Below, piece by piece: positions 7,651-16,291 of a DNA stretch of 64,000 nucleotides; position 1 is the stretch's first letter, and each line of letters starts with the position of its first letter. The stretch lies in contig JAFQQQ010000002.1 of the NCBI GenBank assembly GCA_017410525.1, positions 1 through 64,000 of the forward strand, read 5' to 3'. This stretch comes from Bacilli bacterium. GTDB lineage: Bacteria > Bacillota_I > Bacilli_A > RF39 > UBA660. A program made the translations under genes and the position numbers. The notes beneath the pieces were generated by a model that was not told the origin of the DNA, did no database searches, and saw only the letters and a program-made list of their open reading frames with translations.

Positions 7651-8504
7651 AAAAATTAAAATTATTATTATTTTCGTTATTGGTTTGTTTAATATCAATT
7701 AGTGGTGTAGATGCAGCTAAAAAAACAACTTGTCATTATCAACAAGGCCATCGAGAGTATAAGGTTACCTATAATATTAATGGTGGTTCTACAGTTATAG
7801 AAAAGATACTTTTAACAACAGATACTGTGACGGATAGTGATGTAACTGAATTATATAAAAGTTGGTTTCAACAAAGTATATCTGAAGGTGGTACGTGTAA
7901 GGAAACTATAACACAAGATGAAGTTACGTTAAAATTGGTTCCTGAATATTCAGAACCTTCTCAATGTTATGATTATAAAATTGAATCTGATTGTAAAAAG
8001 TCAATGTTAAACATTAAAGTTGCTTGTGTTTGGGTAGAAAATAAAAATGCTCCAAATAAAAAAGGTTATTGCAATGTAGATAATTTATTATATGTAGGTT
8101 GTGGTGGTGCTAGTGATATTCCAGAGCAAGTGCCTGCTTTAATAAGTTTTGCTGTAAATTTATTAAAAATAGCTACTCCAATAATTTTAATATTTATAAG
8201 CATAATAACACTTTTAAAAGCACTTACAGCTGGCAAAGAAGATGAAATAAAGAAAGCCCAATCTTCTTTAATCAAAAAAATTATAGCATCCGTAATGGTA
8301 TTTTTTGTAATTTCAATTGTTCAATTTATTGTATCAAAAGTTGCTTCTGATCGTGATTATAAAGGGATTACAGAATGCTTTAATTGTTTCTTGAATAATA
8401 AATGTGAAGTAAACACATATTATAAGACCGTAGTTTATGGACAAGATTTGTGTACAAAGCTTACAAGTGGTGAAACTATGTCATGTAAAGATATGTTTAA
8501 ATAG
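7647..8504 (+). CDS. Secreted/membrane protein with Cys-rich ectodomain and VirB2-like membrane hairpin
   Basis: Not assigned to a known function. A clear signal peptide (1-23, MKKLKLLLFSLLVCLISISG) is followed by a Cys-containing domain with about ten Cys. Two membrane helices (about 160-190 and 208-228) are separated by a basic-acidic loop TAGKEDEIKKAQSSLIKK, and a Cys-rich tail follows. The two-helix hairpin resembles VirB2/TrbC-like pilin or channel subunits. It shares the loop and second helix with the truncated protein at 1-132. No type IV secretion ATPase is nearby. It is coupled to pduL by a 4-base overlap. Confidence 0.75.
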   Translation: MKKLKLLLFSLLVCLISISGVDAAKKTTCHYQQGHREYKVTYNINGGSTVIEKILLTTDTVTDSDVTELYKSWFQQSISEGGTCKETITQDEVTLKLVPEYSEPSQCYDYKIESDCKKSMLNIKVACVWVENKNAPNKKGYCNVDNLLYVGCGGASDIPEQVPALISFAVNLLKIATPIILIFISIITLLKALTAGKEDEIKKAQSSLIKKIIASVMVFFVISIVQFIVSKVASDRDYKGITECFNCFLNNKCEVNTYYKTVVYGQDLCTKLTSGETMSCKDMFK

Positions 8505-8505
8505 T

Positions 8506-8534
8506 TTGACAAAAACTATTTAATATGATAATAT
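8506..8534 (+). promoter_or_regulatory. Sigma-A promoter of the U32 gene pair, overlapping a terminator
   Basis: TTGACA (8506-8511), a 17-base spacer and TAATAT (8529-8534). The predicted start of transcription, near 8541, lies inside the terminator stem of the upstream gene. The new transcript would therefore lack the 5' arm of that hairpin. Confidence 0.6.
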
Positions 8535-8535
8535 T

Positions 8536-8563
8536 AAGGCGTCTTTAATAAGACGTCTTTTTT
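8536..8563 (+). terminator. Terminator after the 285-residue gene
   Basis: AAGGCGTCTT and AAGACGTCTT pair around a TAAT loop, with one G/T bulge, and a T run follows. Confidence 0.75.
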
Positions 8564-8580
8564 TATATGGTGGTGATAAT

Positions 8581-9447
8581 ATGTCAAAAATATTAACTAT
8601 TCCATCTAACTTAAATGAGATAGAAAAAACTATAGATTTAGTAGATGGATTTATAATAGGTATTAAAGATATGTGTGTAAATACTAATTTTTGTATTGAT
8701 ATAGAAGATTTAAATTTATTAAATAAAATAAAAGATAAAGATATTTTCATAAGTTTAAATAAAAATATGCATAATAAAGATTTAGAAATAGTTAAAGAAA
8801 TACTAATAAAATTAAATAGTTATAATATAAAAGGTGTATTATATTATGATGTCGGGGTATTAAATATATATAATAAACTAGACTTAAATTATGATTTGGT
8901 TTGGTCTCAAGAACACCTAACTACAAACTATAATACAATTAATTATTGGAATAGCAAGGGTGCTAAATATGCAAACATATCAAGTGATATAACTGAAGAA
9001 GAAGTAATAAAAATAATAGAAAAAAGTAAAAGTAAATTAATGGTTACTTTATTTGGATATTTACCTATGTTTGTATCTAAAAGACATATTGTTAAAAATT
9101 ATTTAGAATATTTTAAATTAAATGATGAATCAAATATAAATTATATAGAAAAAGAAGATAAAACTTATCCAATAATAGATAATTCTATTGGAACGCAAGT
9201 CTACTCAAATAATATACTAAATGGAATAAAAAGTAGTTTAAACATAAATATAGACTATATAGTACTTAATAGTTTTAAGGTAGAGTTAGATAAGTTTATT
9301 ATCGTTATTGAAATGTTTAAAACAGTTAATAAAGATAATGTAGAAGAATATAATGAAAAAATAAATAGTATGTTTACTAACGTAGACTATGGTTTTTTAA
9401 ATACTAAAACGATATATAGGGTGAAAAAAAATGATAAAAAAGCCTGA
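8581..9447 (+). CDS. trhP1: U32-family protein, small subunit of tRNA U34 hydroxylation (TrhP1/YrrN-like)
   Basis: A 288-residue U32 peptidase-family relative without the Cys-rich motif of the larger subunit. It shows the family's barrel-like repeats (DGFIIGIKDMC, KGVLYYDVGVLN, SKLMVTLFGYLPMFVSKR). In B. subtilis the yrrN-yrrO pair acts in prephenate-dependent hydroxylation of tRNA wobble uridine. The same two-gene arrangement is followed here by greA, matching the yrrM-N-O-udk-greA neighbourhood. GGTGAT precedes the ATG. It overlaps the second subunit by 17 bases. Confidence 0.8.
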   Translation: MSKILTIPSNLNEIEKTIDLVDGFIIGIKDMCVNTNFCIDIEDLNLLNKIKDKDIFISLNKNMHNKDLEIVKEILIKLNSYNIKGVLYYDVGVLNIYNKLDLNYDLVWSQEHLTTNYNTINYWNSKGAKYANISSDITEEEVIKIIEKSKSKLMVTLFGYLPMFVSKRHIVKNYLEYFKLNDESNINYIEKEDKTYPIIDNSIGTQVYSNNILNGIKSSLNINIDYIVLNSFKVELDKFIIVIEMFKTVNKDNVEEYNEKINSMFTNVDYGFLNTKTIYRVKKNDKKA

Positions 9448-10633
9448 GTTATTAGCTCCTGCAGGAGATTTAGAAAGATTAAAAATTGCTTTAAAGTATG
9501 GCGCAGATGCAGTATATATAGGAGGACCTTTATTAAACTTAAGGGCTAATGCGATTAACTTTACATTTGATGAAATAAAAGAAGGTGTAAAGTTTGCTCA
9601 TTCTTTAAACAAAAAGGTGTATGTTACTGTAAATATTGTTCTTCATAATGAAGAATTAGAAGAGTTAGAAGAGTATTTAAAAAAACTAGAAGAGTGTAAA
9701 GTGGATGCTATTATAGTAAGTGATCCAATAGTAGTAAAAGAAGCCTTAGAAAAAACTAATTTAGAAGTACACTTATCAACTCAAGCAAGTACTATAAATA
9801 AGGAAGCTTGCGAGTTTTGGAAAAATCAAGGTGTGTCTAGAATAGTTTTAGGACGTGAATGTACTAAAGAAGAAATAAAAGAAATTATAGATAATGTAGA
9901 TATTGAAATAGAAACATTTATCCATGGAGCAATGTGTGCTGGATATAGCGGTAGATGTGTTATGTCTAATTTTTTAACCAATAGAGATGCAAATCGTGGT
10001 GGATGTAGTCAAATATGTAGATGGGATTTTGATTTGTTAAATGAAGATAAAGAACAAATAAAGGGAGATATGCCATTTACATTCTGTTCTAAAGATTTAT
10101 CTATGTTAAAATATATACCTGATATGATAGATATGGGGATAACATCTTTCAAAATAGAAGGTAGAATGAGAAGTGTATATTATATTGCTACAGTAATATC
10201 AATATATAGAAAAGTTATTGATGAATATTGTGACAAAAATGATAAATACACATATAATAATTTAAATGAATTAATACTTAGAAGATGTGCGAATAGAGAT
10301 TCGGTACCACAATTCTTTAATGGAGTATATGATTCAAGTTGTAGTTATTATAATGGTAGGGCAGAAATATCTAACCAAGATTTCTTGGGAATAGTTCTTG
10401 ATTATGATGTACATACAAAGATTGCTACAATAGAACAAAGGAATTACTTTAAAAGTGGAGATGTTGTAGAAATATTTGGCCCTGAACATAATATAATTAC
10501 ATATAAGTTAGATAAAATATTTGATGAAGATGGTAACGAAATAGATGTAGTTAGACATCCAAAGCAAATAGTTAAAATTAAAATAGAAGAAACTCTTAAT
10601 ATAGATGATATGATAAGAGTTAAACTAGTTTAG
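9431..10633 (+). CDS. trhP2: U32-family protein, large subunit of tRNA U34 hydroxylation (TrhP2/YrrO-like)
   Basis: The 400-residue protein has the classic U32 opening KPELLAPAGDLERLKIALKY and GADAVYIGG. The family signature is near 165-200: E-T-FIHGAMCAGYSGRC, then GGCSQICRW, with Cys residues thought to bind an iron-sulfur cluster. Later comes SFKIEGRMRS. It was long annotated as a collagenase-like peptidase, but YegQ/YrrO homologues hydroxylate tRNA U34. It is translated from an ATG inside the end of the preceding gene, so the two subunits are made together. Confidence 0.88.
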   Translation: MIKKPELLAPAGDLERLKIALKYGADAVYIGGPLLNLRANAINFTFDEIKEGVKFAHSLNKKVYVTVNIVLHNEELEELEEYLKKLEECKVDAIIVSDPIVVKEALEKTNLEVHLSTQASTINKEACEFWKNQGVSRIVLGRECTKEEIKEIIDNVDIEIETFIHGAMCAGYSGRCVMSNFLTNRDANRGGCSQICRWDFDLLNEDKEQIKGDMPFTFCSKDLSMLKYIPDMIDMGITSFKIEGRMRSVYYIATVISIYRKVIDEYCDKNDKYTYNNLNELILRRCANRDSVPQFFNGVYDSSCSYYNGRAEISNQDFLGIVLDYDVHTKIATIEQRNYFKSGDVVEIFGPEHNIITYKLDKIFDEDGNEIDVVRHPKQIVKIKIEETLNIDDMIRVKLV

Positions 10634-10640
10634 AAAATAG

Positions 10641-10669
10641 TTGACAAAATAATAAATATGTAGTATTAT
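10641..10669 (+). promoter_or_regulatory. Sigma-A promoter of greA
   Basis: TTGACA (10641-10646), a 17-base spacer and TATTAT (10664-10669). Confidence 0.7.
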
Positions 10670-10704
10670 TTTGTAGGTTTACGAAAAAGAATGAGGTGAA
10701 CAAA

Positions 10705-11169
10705 ATGTCAAAAGAATTATATTTAACACAAGAAGGATTGGATGAATTAAGAAAGGAATTGGATGAACTAATACAAGTTAGACGTCCAGAAGTTATAAAT
10801 GCTTTAAAGGATGCTAGGGCACAAGGTGACTTAAGTGAAAATGCTGAATATGATGCAGCTAGAACTGAACAAGCTATTGTTGAATCTAGAATTAAAGAAT
10901 TAGAAGCTATGCTTGAAAGAGCTGTAATCATTACTAAAGTTGATACTGATGTAGTATCTATTGGTACTAAAGTTACTTTAGAATATGTAGATGATGAAGA
11001 AGAGGAAGAGTATTCTATTGTTGGTAGTAGTGAGGCAGATCCTTTTACAAACAAAATATCTAATGAATCTCCAATCGCAAAAGCTATTATGGGTTTAAAA
11101 GTAGGAAGTGTTGTTTCTGTTGAAAGTCCTAATGGCAAGTATGATGTTAAAATTTTAGCTATAAATTAA
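10705..11169 (+). CDS. greA: Transcription elongation factor GreA
   Basis: GreA stimulates transcript cleavage by backtracked RNA polymerase. The 154-residue protein has the N-terminal coiled coil with the tip motif ARAQGDLSENAEYDAAR and the C-terminal FKBP-like domain (SPIAKAIMGLKVGSVV). The ATG at 10705 is preferred over the GTG at 10696, because GAGGTG (10694-10698) would overlap the GTG. It has its own promoter and terminator. Confidence 0.96.
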   Translation: MSKELYLTQEGLDELRKELDELIQVRRPEVINALKDARAQGDLSENAEYDAARTEQAIVESRIKELEAMLERAVIITKVDTDVVSIGTKVTLEYVDDEEEEEYSIVGSSEADPFTNKISNESPIAKAIMGLKVGSVVSVESPNGKYDVKILAIN

Positions 11170-11190
11170 AAGTTGTTTACAACTTTTTTT
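11168..11190 (+). terminator. Terminator after greA
   Basis: AAAAGTTGT-TT-ACAACTTTT stem followed by a T run. Confidence 0.8.
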
Positions 11191-11246
11191 CTTTACTTAG
11201 AAGTATTAGAGTGTTATAATTTAAATAGAATAGTAGTGGTGATTAT

Positions 11247-11933
11247 ATGTTTAGAAAAGCAATTTTAATAATACACGGATTTGCAGGTGGTACATACGAT
11301 CAAGAACAACTTGCAAACCATTTACAACTTAATAGAAATTTTGATGTGTTTCAATTTACACTTCCGGGTCATGATAAAAATTTAAGTAAAGTAGAGCACC
11401 AAGAATGGATAAGTGCAAGTGCAGATCAAATAGAATGGTTAATTAAAAATGGTTATAATAAAATATATTTAATTGGTCATAGTATGGGTGGTGTTATAGC
11501 TACTTATCTTGCTTGTAGATATAAACAAATAAATAAATTAGTTTTAGCCGCCCCAGCATTTCATTATCTAAATGTTATAAAAGATGAATTAAATGTGGGA
11601 GAATCTCTTAAAAGTGCTCCTAAAATAATAAAGGACTATGGTAGTGATGAGATAATTGCTAGAATGTTAAAACTCAATGTTTCTGTTTTAAAAGAATTTA
11701 TGAATTTAGTAAAAGAATATTATGATTATCCAAAACAATTAACTTGTAAATTATTAATATTACAAGGCAAAAGTGATAATTTAGTGCCTATTTCATCAAG
11801 TGAATATGTTTATGAAAAGGCTAAATCTAAAGATAAACAATTAGTTCTTTTAGATGATGTAACACATGATATATTTAGGACAGAAAAGAAAGAAGAAATA
11901 TTTAAATTAGTAGAAAAATTTTTGAAATATTAG
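11247..11933 (+). CDS. Alpha/beta hydrolase, carboxylesterase-like
   Basis: A 228-residue esterase resembling Bacillus Est30-type carboxylesterases or monoglyceride lipases. The oxyanion-hole segment IIHGFAGG lies near 10, the nucleophile elbow GHSMGG near 79, the acid in GKSDNLVP near 177, and the His in DVTHDIF near 206. There is no signal peptide, so it is cytosolic. The substrate is unknown. A TGTTATAAT extended -10 lies upstream, and GGTGAT precedes the ATG. Confidence 0.87.
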   Translation: MFRKAILIIHGFAGGTYDQEQLANHLQLNRNFDVFQFTLPGHDKNLSKVEHQEWISASADQIEWLIKNGYNKIYLIGHSMGGVIATYLACRYKQINKLVLAAPAFHYLNVIKDELNVGESLKSAPKIIKDYGSDEIIARMLKLNVSVLKEFMNLVKEYYDYPKQLTCKLLILQGKSDNLVPISSSEYVYEKAKSKDKQLVLLDDVTHDIFRTEKKEEIFKLVEKFLKY

Positions 11934-11941
11934 GTGATATT

Positions 11942-12118
11942 ATGACAGAAAAAGAATTAAAAAGAGCGCTTTTTGATATAAAATTCGAATATATGATGCA
12001 TACTCCTGAAGAAAGAGAAGCGTTGTATGAAGAATATCTAAAAAAACGTGGTGAAATAAGAAAAGAACTTGCTAAATTAATCAGAGAACAAAGAGAAAAA
12101 GAAGTAAAAACAAAATAA
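11942..12118 (+). CDS. Small charged protein (58 residues)
   Basis: Not recognised. The gene begins 8 bases after the esterase stop, with AGGTGAT before the ATG, and ends inside a strong terminator, so it is the last gene of that transcript. The protein is helical and highly charged ([17 protein letters not shown], then [18 protein letters not shown]), without hydrophobic segments. The good ribosome site, tight spacing and coding-like composition support a real gene. Confidence 0.7.
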   Translation: MTEKELKRALFDIKFEYMMHTPEEREALYEEYLKKRGEIRKELAKLIREQREKEVKTK

Positions 12119-12140
12119 TCATTTTGATTATTTTGTTTTT
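12106..12140 (+). terminator. Terminator after the 58-residue gene
   Basis: A perfect 16-base stem (12106-12121 with 12125-12140) with loop TTT and terminal T run. It overlaps the stop codon of the small gene. Confidence 0.88.
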
Positions 12141-12174
12141 GTGTTATAATAACTTTGTTGTTGGAGATGATTTT

Positions 12175-13197
12175 ATGAAAACTGATGATTTTGACTTTTG
12201 TTTACCTGAAAAATTAATCGCACAAACACCTTTAGAAAAAAGAGATTCTTCTAGATTGCTTGTGCTTGATAAAGAGACTGGAAATATAACTCATGAATCT
12301 TTTTCAAATATAATAAATTACTTAAATAAAGGAGATGTTCTAGTTTTAAATGATACAAAAGTAATGCCGGCTCGTATTTTTGGAACAAAGGAAGATACAG
12401 GTGCTGTTATAGAACTTTTAATGCTTAAAGAGACTGAAAGGGATACGTGGGAAGTTTTAAGTAAACCAGCAAAAAGAATTAAAATAGGTACTATAGTTAA
12501 ATTTTCTGATAAGTTAAAAGCAGAATGCATAGGTCTTGGAGAAGAAGGTATTAGAATATTTAAGTTTATTTATGATGGAATATTCTATGAAATATTAGAC
12601 GAACTAGGAGAAATGCCTTTACCTCCTTATATACATGAAAAACTTGAAGATAAAGACAGATATCAAACTGTGTATGCTAAAAATATAGGTAGTGCTGCTG
12701 CTCCAACAGCAGGGCTACATTTTACTAAAGAACTTATAGAAAAAATTAAAGATAAAGGCATAAAAATAGAGTATATTACTCTACATGTAGGACTTGGAAC
12801 ATTTAGACCTGTAAGTGTAGAAGATGTAACTAATCATAAAATGCATAGTGAGTTTTATCAAATGAGCGAAACTACAGCAAAAACACTAAATGTGGCAAAG
12901 AAAAATAATAATAGAATAATTAGTGTAGGGACAACTTCTACAAGAACTTTAGAAACTATTATGAATTTATATGGAGAGTTTAAAGAATGTAGTGGCTGGA
13001 CTGATATATTTATATATCCAGGATATCAATTTAAAGCTATTAATTCTTTAATAACTAACTTCCATTTACCAAAAAGTACTCTAATTATGTTAGTGAGTGC
13101 TTTGGCTAGTAAAGAAAATATAATGAACGCTTATAATGAAGCAGTAAAGAGTGAATATAGATTTTTCTCTTTTGGAGATAGTATGTTTATAAAATAG
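12175..13197 (+). CDS. queA: tRNA preQ1(34) S-adenosylmethionine ribosyltransferase-isomerase
   Basis: QueA builds epoxyqueuosine on tRNA from SAM. The 340-residue protein has the family opening [34 protein letters not shown] near 55, [13 protein letters not shown] near 177, [11 protein letters not shown] near 203 and [16 protein letters not shown] near 300. The ATG at 12175 follows GGAGATG; an in-frame upstream ATG would add an unconserved hydrophobic tail. tgt is not in the window. A TGTTATAAT extended -10 lies just upstream. Confidence 0.95.
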   Translation: MKTDDFDFCLPEKLIAQTPLEKRDSSRLLVLDKETGNITHESFSNIINYLNKGDVLVLNDTKVMPARIFGTKEDTGAVIELLMLKETERDTWEVLSKPAKRIKIGTIVKFSDKLKAECIGLGEEGIRIFKFIYDGIFYEILDELGEMPLPPYIHEKLEDKDRYQTVYAKNIGSAAAPTAGLHFTKELIEKIKDKGIKIEYITLHVGLGTFRPVSVEDVTNHKMHSEFYQMSETTAKTLNVAKKNNNRIISVGTTSTRTLETIMNLYGEFKECSGWTDIFIYPGYQFKAINSLITNFHLPKSTLIMLVSALASKENIMNAYNEAVKSEYRFFSFGDSMFIK

Positions 13198-13206
13198 GTG
13201 AAATTT

Positions 13207-13881
13207 ATGGATATAGAAGATTTTATGAGTAAAAAATTATTAAAAAAAGGGACGACTGCTAAATGTTTTTTGCTTAAAAATGGTAATGTGTTTAAACAAT
13301 TTAATAGTCCTTTAGATATAAGTGATGTAGAGAGGTTTAAATATTTTTTAAATTTTGAAAACGAAAATATTTTGTTTCCTTTTGATTTTGTTTATGATAA
13401 TAAAAAGTTTTATGGATATGTTACTAAAAGAGCTATGGGACAAACTTTAAGTGAATCTTTTGCAAGCAGTAATTTGGAAAAATTATCTATTCATTCTATT
13501 AAAACAGAAAAAAATATAGATTTAGTATCACAAGGTAAAATAATAATGCATGATCTTCATTCGGATAATGTTATATATGATGGTAATTTAATACAAATAA
13601 TAGATCCTGATGAATACGGTATAAGAGATATTTATACTGTAGAAGAAATAAAAGATACTAATTTTAAATACTATAGGACTCTTATTTCTAATCTATTTAT
13701 TGCAAATATACATGGAATAACAAATAGACATTCTGATTATCTTATTGATAGAATAAATCGTTATAAGTATTCTGGGTATAGAACTAGTGAAATTATAATA
13801 AAAATAAAAGATGATATGGAAAAATATACAAAAGAGCAAATAGAAATACCAAATGATTTCAATAGAATCATAAGAAAGTAG
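13207..13881 (+). CDS. Small protein-kinase-fold protein
   Basis: A 224-residue protein with a minimal kinase-like core. It has a Gly/Lys N-lobe (KKGTTAKCFLLKNGNVFKQF, with a likely ATP-binding Lys). The catalytic loop HDLHSDNVIYD is near 118 and the metal site IIDPDEYG near 132, in place of DFG. The layout resembles small aminoglycoside-phosphotransferase or ABC1-type kinases. The substrate cannot be inferred. It is placed between queA and miaA, both tRNA modification genes, and shares their transcript. The ATG at 13207 is chosen because AGGTGA (13196-13201) precedes it. Confidence 0.75.
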   Translation: MDIEDFMSKKLLKKGTTAKCFLLKNGNVFKQFNSPLDISDVERFKYFLNFENENILFPFDFVYDNKKFYGYVTKRAMGQTLSESFASSNLEKLSIHSIKTEKNIDLVSQGKIIMHDLHSDNVIYDGNLIQIIDPDEYGIRDIYTVEEIKDTNFKYYRTLISNLFIANIHGITNRHSDYLIDRINRYKYSGYRTSEIIIKIKDDMEKYTKEQIEIPNDFNRIIRK

Positions 13882-13889
13882 TGAAAAGT

Positions 13890-14771
13890 ATGACAAAAGT
13901 TATATGTATAGTAGGTCCAACTGGAGTAGGAAAGACTAAACTAAGTATAGAGCTTGCTAAAAAATTAAATGGTGAAATTATAAATGCGGATAGTACTCAA
14001 ATATATAAAGGGATGAATATTGCTACTGCTAAAATAACAGAAGAAGAAAAAGAAGATATTCCTCATCACTTATTTGATATTAAAGATATAGAAGATGATT
14101 ATACAGTTTTTGATTATCAAAAAGATTGTAGATTAAAAATAAAAGAAATACAAGAAAAAGGCAAAACACCTATATTAGTAGGTGGTAGTGGATTGTATAT
14201 AAAAGCTGCTTTATATGATTATAAGTTTGAAGTAGAAAATAATTTAAATAGTTATGATGAATACCCAAATGAACAACTTTATAATAAATTACTTAGTATA
14301 GATCCAATGACTAAAATACATATGAATAATAGAAAAAGAATTGTAAGAGCTTTAAACTATTTTGATAACACCAACACACCTTTAAGTAATAAAGAAAAAA
14401 CAGATAAACTATTATATAATGTAACATTTATAGGACTTACTACTAATAGAGAAATACTTTATGATAGAATAAATAAAAGAGTAGATATAATGCTTGAAAA
14501 TGGTTTATTAGAAGAAGCAAAAAAGATATATGATACTAATATAAGAAGTAAGGCGGTATTAACTCCTATAGGTTATAAAGAATTATTTGAATATTTTGAT
14601 AATAAGTGTATTTTAGAAGAATCTATAGAATTAATAAAACAAAGAAGTAGAAAGTATGCTAAAAGACAATATACTTGGAATAAACATCAAATACCAGTTA
14701 ATTGGTTCGATGTAGATTTTAATAATTTTGATAATATAGTAAAAGAGGTTATAGATTTTATAAATAAGTAA
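13890..14771 (+). CDS. miaA: tRNA dimethylallyltransferase
   Basis: MiaA adds the isopentenyl group to A37 of tRNAs reading UNN codons. The 293-residue protein has the P-loop GPTGVGKTKLSIELA, then NADSTQIYKGMNIATAK, HHLFDIKD, GGSGLYIKAALYD and the late KRQYTWNKH. The start is ATG 13890, or possibly GTG 13881, which abuts the previous stop. It ends in a strong terminator. Confidence 0.95.
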   Translation: MTKVICIVGPTGVGKTKLSIELAKKLNGEIINADSTQIYKGMNIATAKITEEEKEDIPHHLFDIKDIEDDYTVFDYQKDCRLKIKEIQEKGKTPILVGGSGLYIKAALYDYKFEVENNLNSYDEYPNEQLYNKLLSIDPMTKIHMNNRKRIVRALNYFDNTNTPLSNKEKTDKLLYNVTFIGLTTNREILYDRINKRVDIMLENGLLEEAKKIYDTNIRSKAVLTPIGYKELFEYFDNKCILEESIELIKQRSRKYAKRQYTWNKHQIPVNWFDVDFNNFDNIVKEVIDFINK

Positions 14772-14793
14772 AAAATAATTTACTTATTTTTTT
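14762..14793 (+). terminator. Terminator after miaA
   Basis: AAATAAGTAAA and TTTACTTATTT form a stem followed by T7; it overlaps the miaA stop. Confidence 0.85.
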
Positions 14794-14832
14794 AATGGTG
14801 TTATAATTTAGTAGGAAAATAGGAGGTATGTT

Positions 14833-16020
14833 ATGAGATGTGTAGGTACTGTTGTTAGGGGTATTAGAACTCCAATAATTAAAGAAAACGATGATTTAAC
14901 TAATATAGTAGTTGATTCACTATTAAAAGCAAAAGAGAATGAAGGATTCGAGTTTAGAGATAGGGATATAGTTGCTATTACTGAAGCGGTAGTAGGAATA
15001 AGTGAAGGTAATTATGTAACTGTTGATGATATTGCATTAGATATGCAAAATAAGTTTCCGTCTAAAAATATAGGAGTTGTATTTCCAATACTAAGTAGAA
15101 ATAGATTTTCTATGATTTTAAAAGGAATAGCTCGAGGTATGGATAAGATAACTATGTTACTTAGTTTTCCATCTGATGAAGTAGGTAATGGAATATTAGA
15201 TGAGGACAAGTTAGATAAAAGCAAGTTTAATTTAAGTAGTGTTATCAGTCAAGATGATTATAAAGAAACGTTTGGCTCATATATTCATCCTTTTACTGGT
15301 ATAAATATGGTAGATTTTTATAGGGATTTAATTGAAAGTGAAAATTGTGAAGTCGAATTTGTATTTGCTAATGATCCAAAAGTTATATTAAATTATACAA
15401 ACGATGTTTTAACTTGCGATATTCATACGAGATTACGTACCAAAAAGCTGTTAGAAGAAAATGGTGCTAATGTTATTTATGGGTTATATGAAATAATGAA
15501 TGAATCTATAAATGGTAGTGGCTTTAATCCTAGTTATGGACTTTTAGGTTCTAATAAATCAACAGAAGAAAGATTAAAATTATTTCCTAAAACAGGAGAT
15601 AAATTAGTTACTGACATTCAAAACAAATTAAAAGAATTAACTGGAAAAACTATAGAGGTAATGGTATATGGTGATGGGGCATTTAAAGATCCTGTTGGAC
15701 ATATATGGGAACTTGCTGATCCGGTTGTTTCTCCTGCACACACAGAAGGATTAAATGGTACTCCAAACGAATTAAAATTAAAATACATCGCAGATAATAA
15801 GTTTGCTAATTTAAAAGGTGATGAGTTAAAAGAAGCAATTAAAGAAGAAATAAAACAAAAAGAAAGTAACTTAGTAGGAAATATGTTATCCCAAGGGACT
15901 ACACCTAGAAGGCTTACAGATTTAATAGGGTCTTTATGTGATCTTACTAGTGGTAGTGGAGATAAAGGCACTCCTGTTGTGTTTATACAAGGTTATTTTG
16001 ATAATTTATCTAATGAATAA
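14833..16020 (+). CDS. CofE-like gamma-glutamyl ligase family protein
   Basis: It resembles the coenzyme F420-0:L-glutamate ligase family (CofE). The opening GTVVRGIRTPIIKENDDL is followed by RDRDIVAITEAVVGISEG near 43 and a long C-terminal part with VMVYGDGAFKDPVGHIWELA near 280. At 395 residues it is longer than archaeal CofE (about 250). No other F420 genes are seen, and sporulating low-GC Firmicutes do not generally make F420, so the substrate is probably different (another glutamyl ligation). AGGAGG precedes the ATG. It stands alone between two terminators. Confidence 0.75.
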   Translation: MRCVGTVVRGIRTPIIKENDDLTNIVVDSLLKAKENEGFEFRDRDIVAITEAVVGISEGNYVTVDDIALDMQNKFPSKNIGVVFPILSRNRFSMILKGIARGMDKITMLLSFPSDEVGNGILDEDKLDKSKFNLSSVISQDDYKETFGSYIHPFTGINMVDFYRDLIESENCEVEFVFANDPKVILNYTNDVLTCDIHTRLRTKKLLEENGANVIYGLYEIMNESINGSGFNPSYGLLGSNKSTEERLKLFPKTGDKLVTDIQNKLKELTGKTIEVMVYGDGAFKDPVGHIWELADPVVSPAHTEGLNGTPNELKLKYIADNKFANLKGDELKEAIKEEIKQKESNLVGNMLSQGTTPRRLTDLIGSLCDLTSGSGDKGTPVVFIQGYFDNLSNE

Positions 16021-16042
16021 AAAAGTATTTTCATACTTTTTT
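16019..16042 (+). terminator. Terminator after the CofE-like gene
   Basis: AAAAAAGTAT-TTTC-ATACTTTTTT hairpin. Confidence 0.8.
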
Positions 16043-16083
16043 AATATAATTTTATTGATAGTGTATAAACTTTGTGTATATAG

Positions 16084-16275
16084 AGGGTTGAAAGACTTCA
16101 AAAGTGGAGTAATTCTAATGGTATTAGGATGCCTAATATTATTTTAAAGACACTTAATTTAAAGTTTAATGATAAAGTTGAGATAAGAGAAGAAAATGAA
16201 CAAATAATTATATCAAAAGTAAAAAATCAAAGTTTAACTTTGAAATCTTTATGTTTAACATTATACATGTTATAA
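16084..16275 (+). pseudogene. Decayed MazE/AbrB-type antitoxin
   Basis: Frame 1 encodes LQKWSNSNGIRMPNIILKTL, then KFNDKVEIREENEQIIISKV, which is the MazE/AbrB swapped-hairpin pattern (RKWGNSxGIRIPK... GDKVEIxxEDGxIII). A stop (16081-16083) directly precedes the conserved part, and no start codon or ribosome site lies before it; the first ATG (16129) would remove half of the fold. The 3' end runs into the next promoter and lacks the usual TLEELL tail. No toxin gene is adjacent. It is best read as a remnant. Confidence 0.6.
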
Positions 16276-16291
16276 TATTAGTGGTGATTTT

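Noticed and set aside
10620-11138. Minus-strand ORF opposite greA
   Set aside because: Ser-rich low-complexity shadow of a strongly conserved greA; no ribosome site.
15618-15971. Minus-strand ORF opposite the CofE-like gene
   Set aside because: No recognisable motif or ribosome site; shadow of the coding strand.
15938-16147. Plus-strand ORF spanning the end of the CofE-like gene
   Set aside because: Out of frame with both the CofE-like gene and the MazE-like remnant, crosses a terminator, and has no ribosome site.
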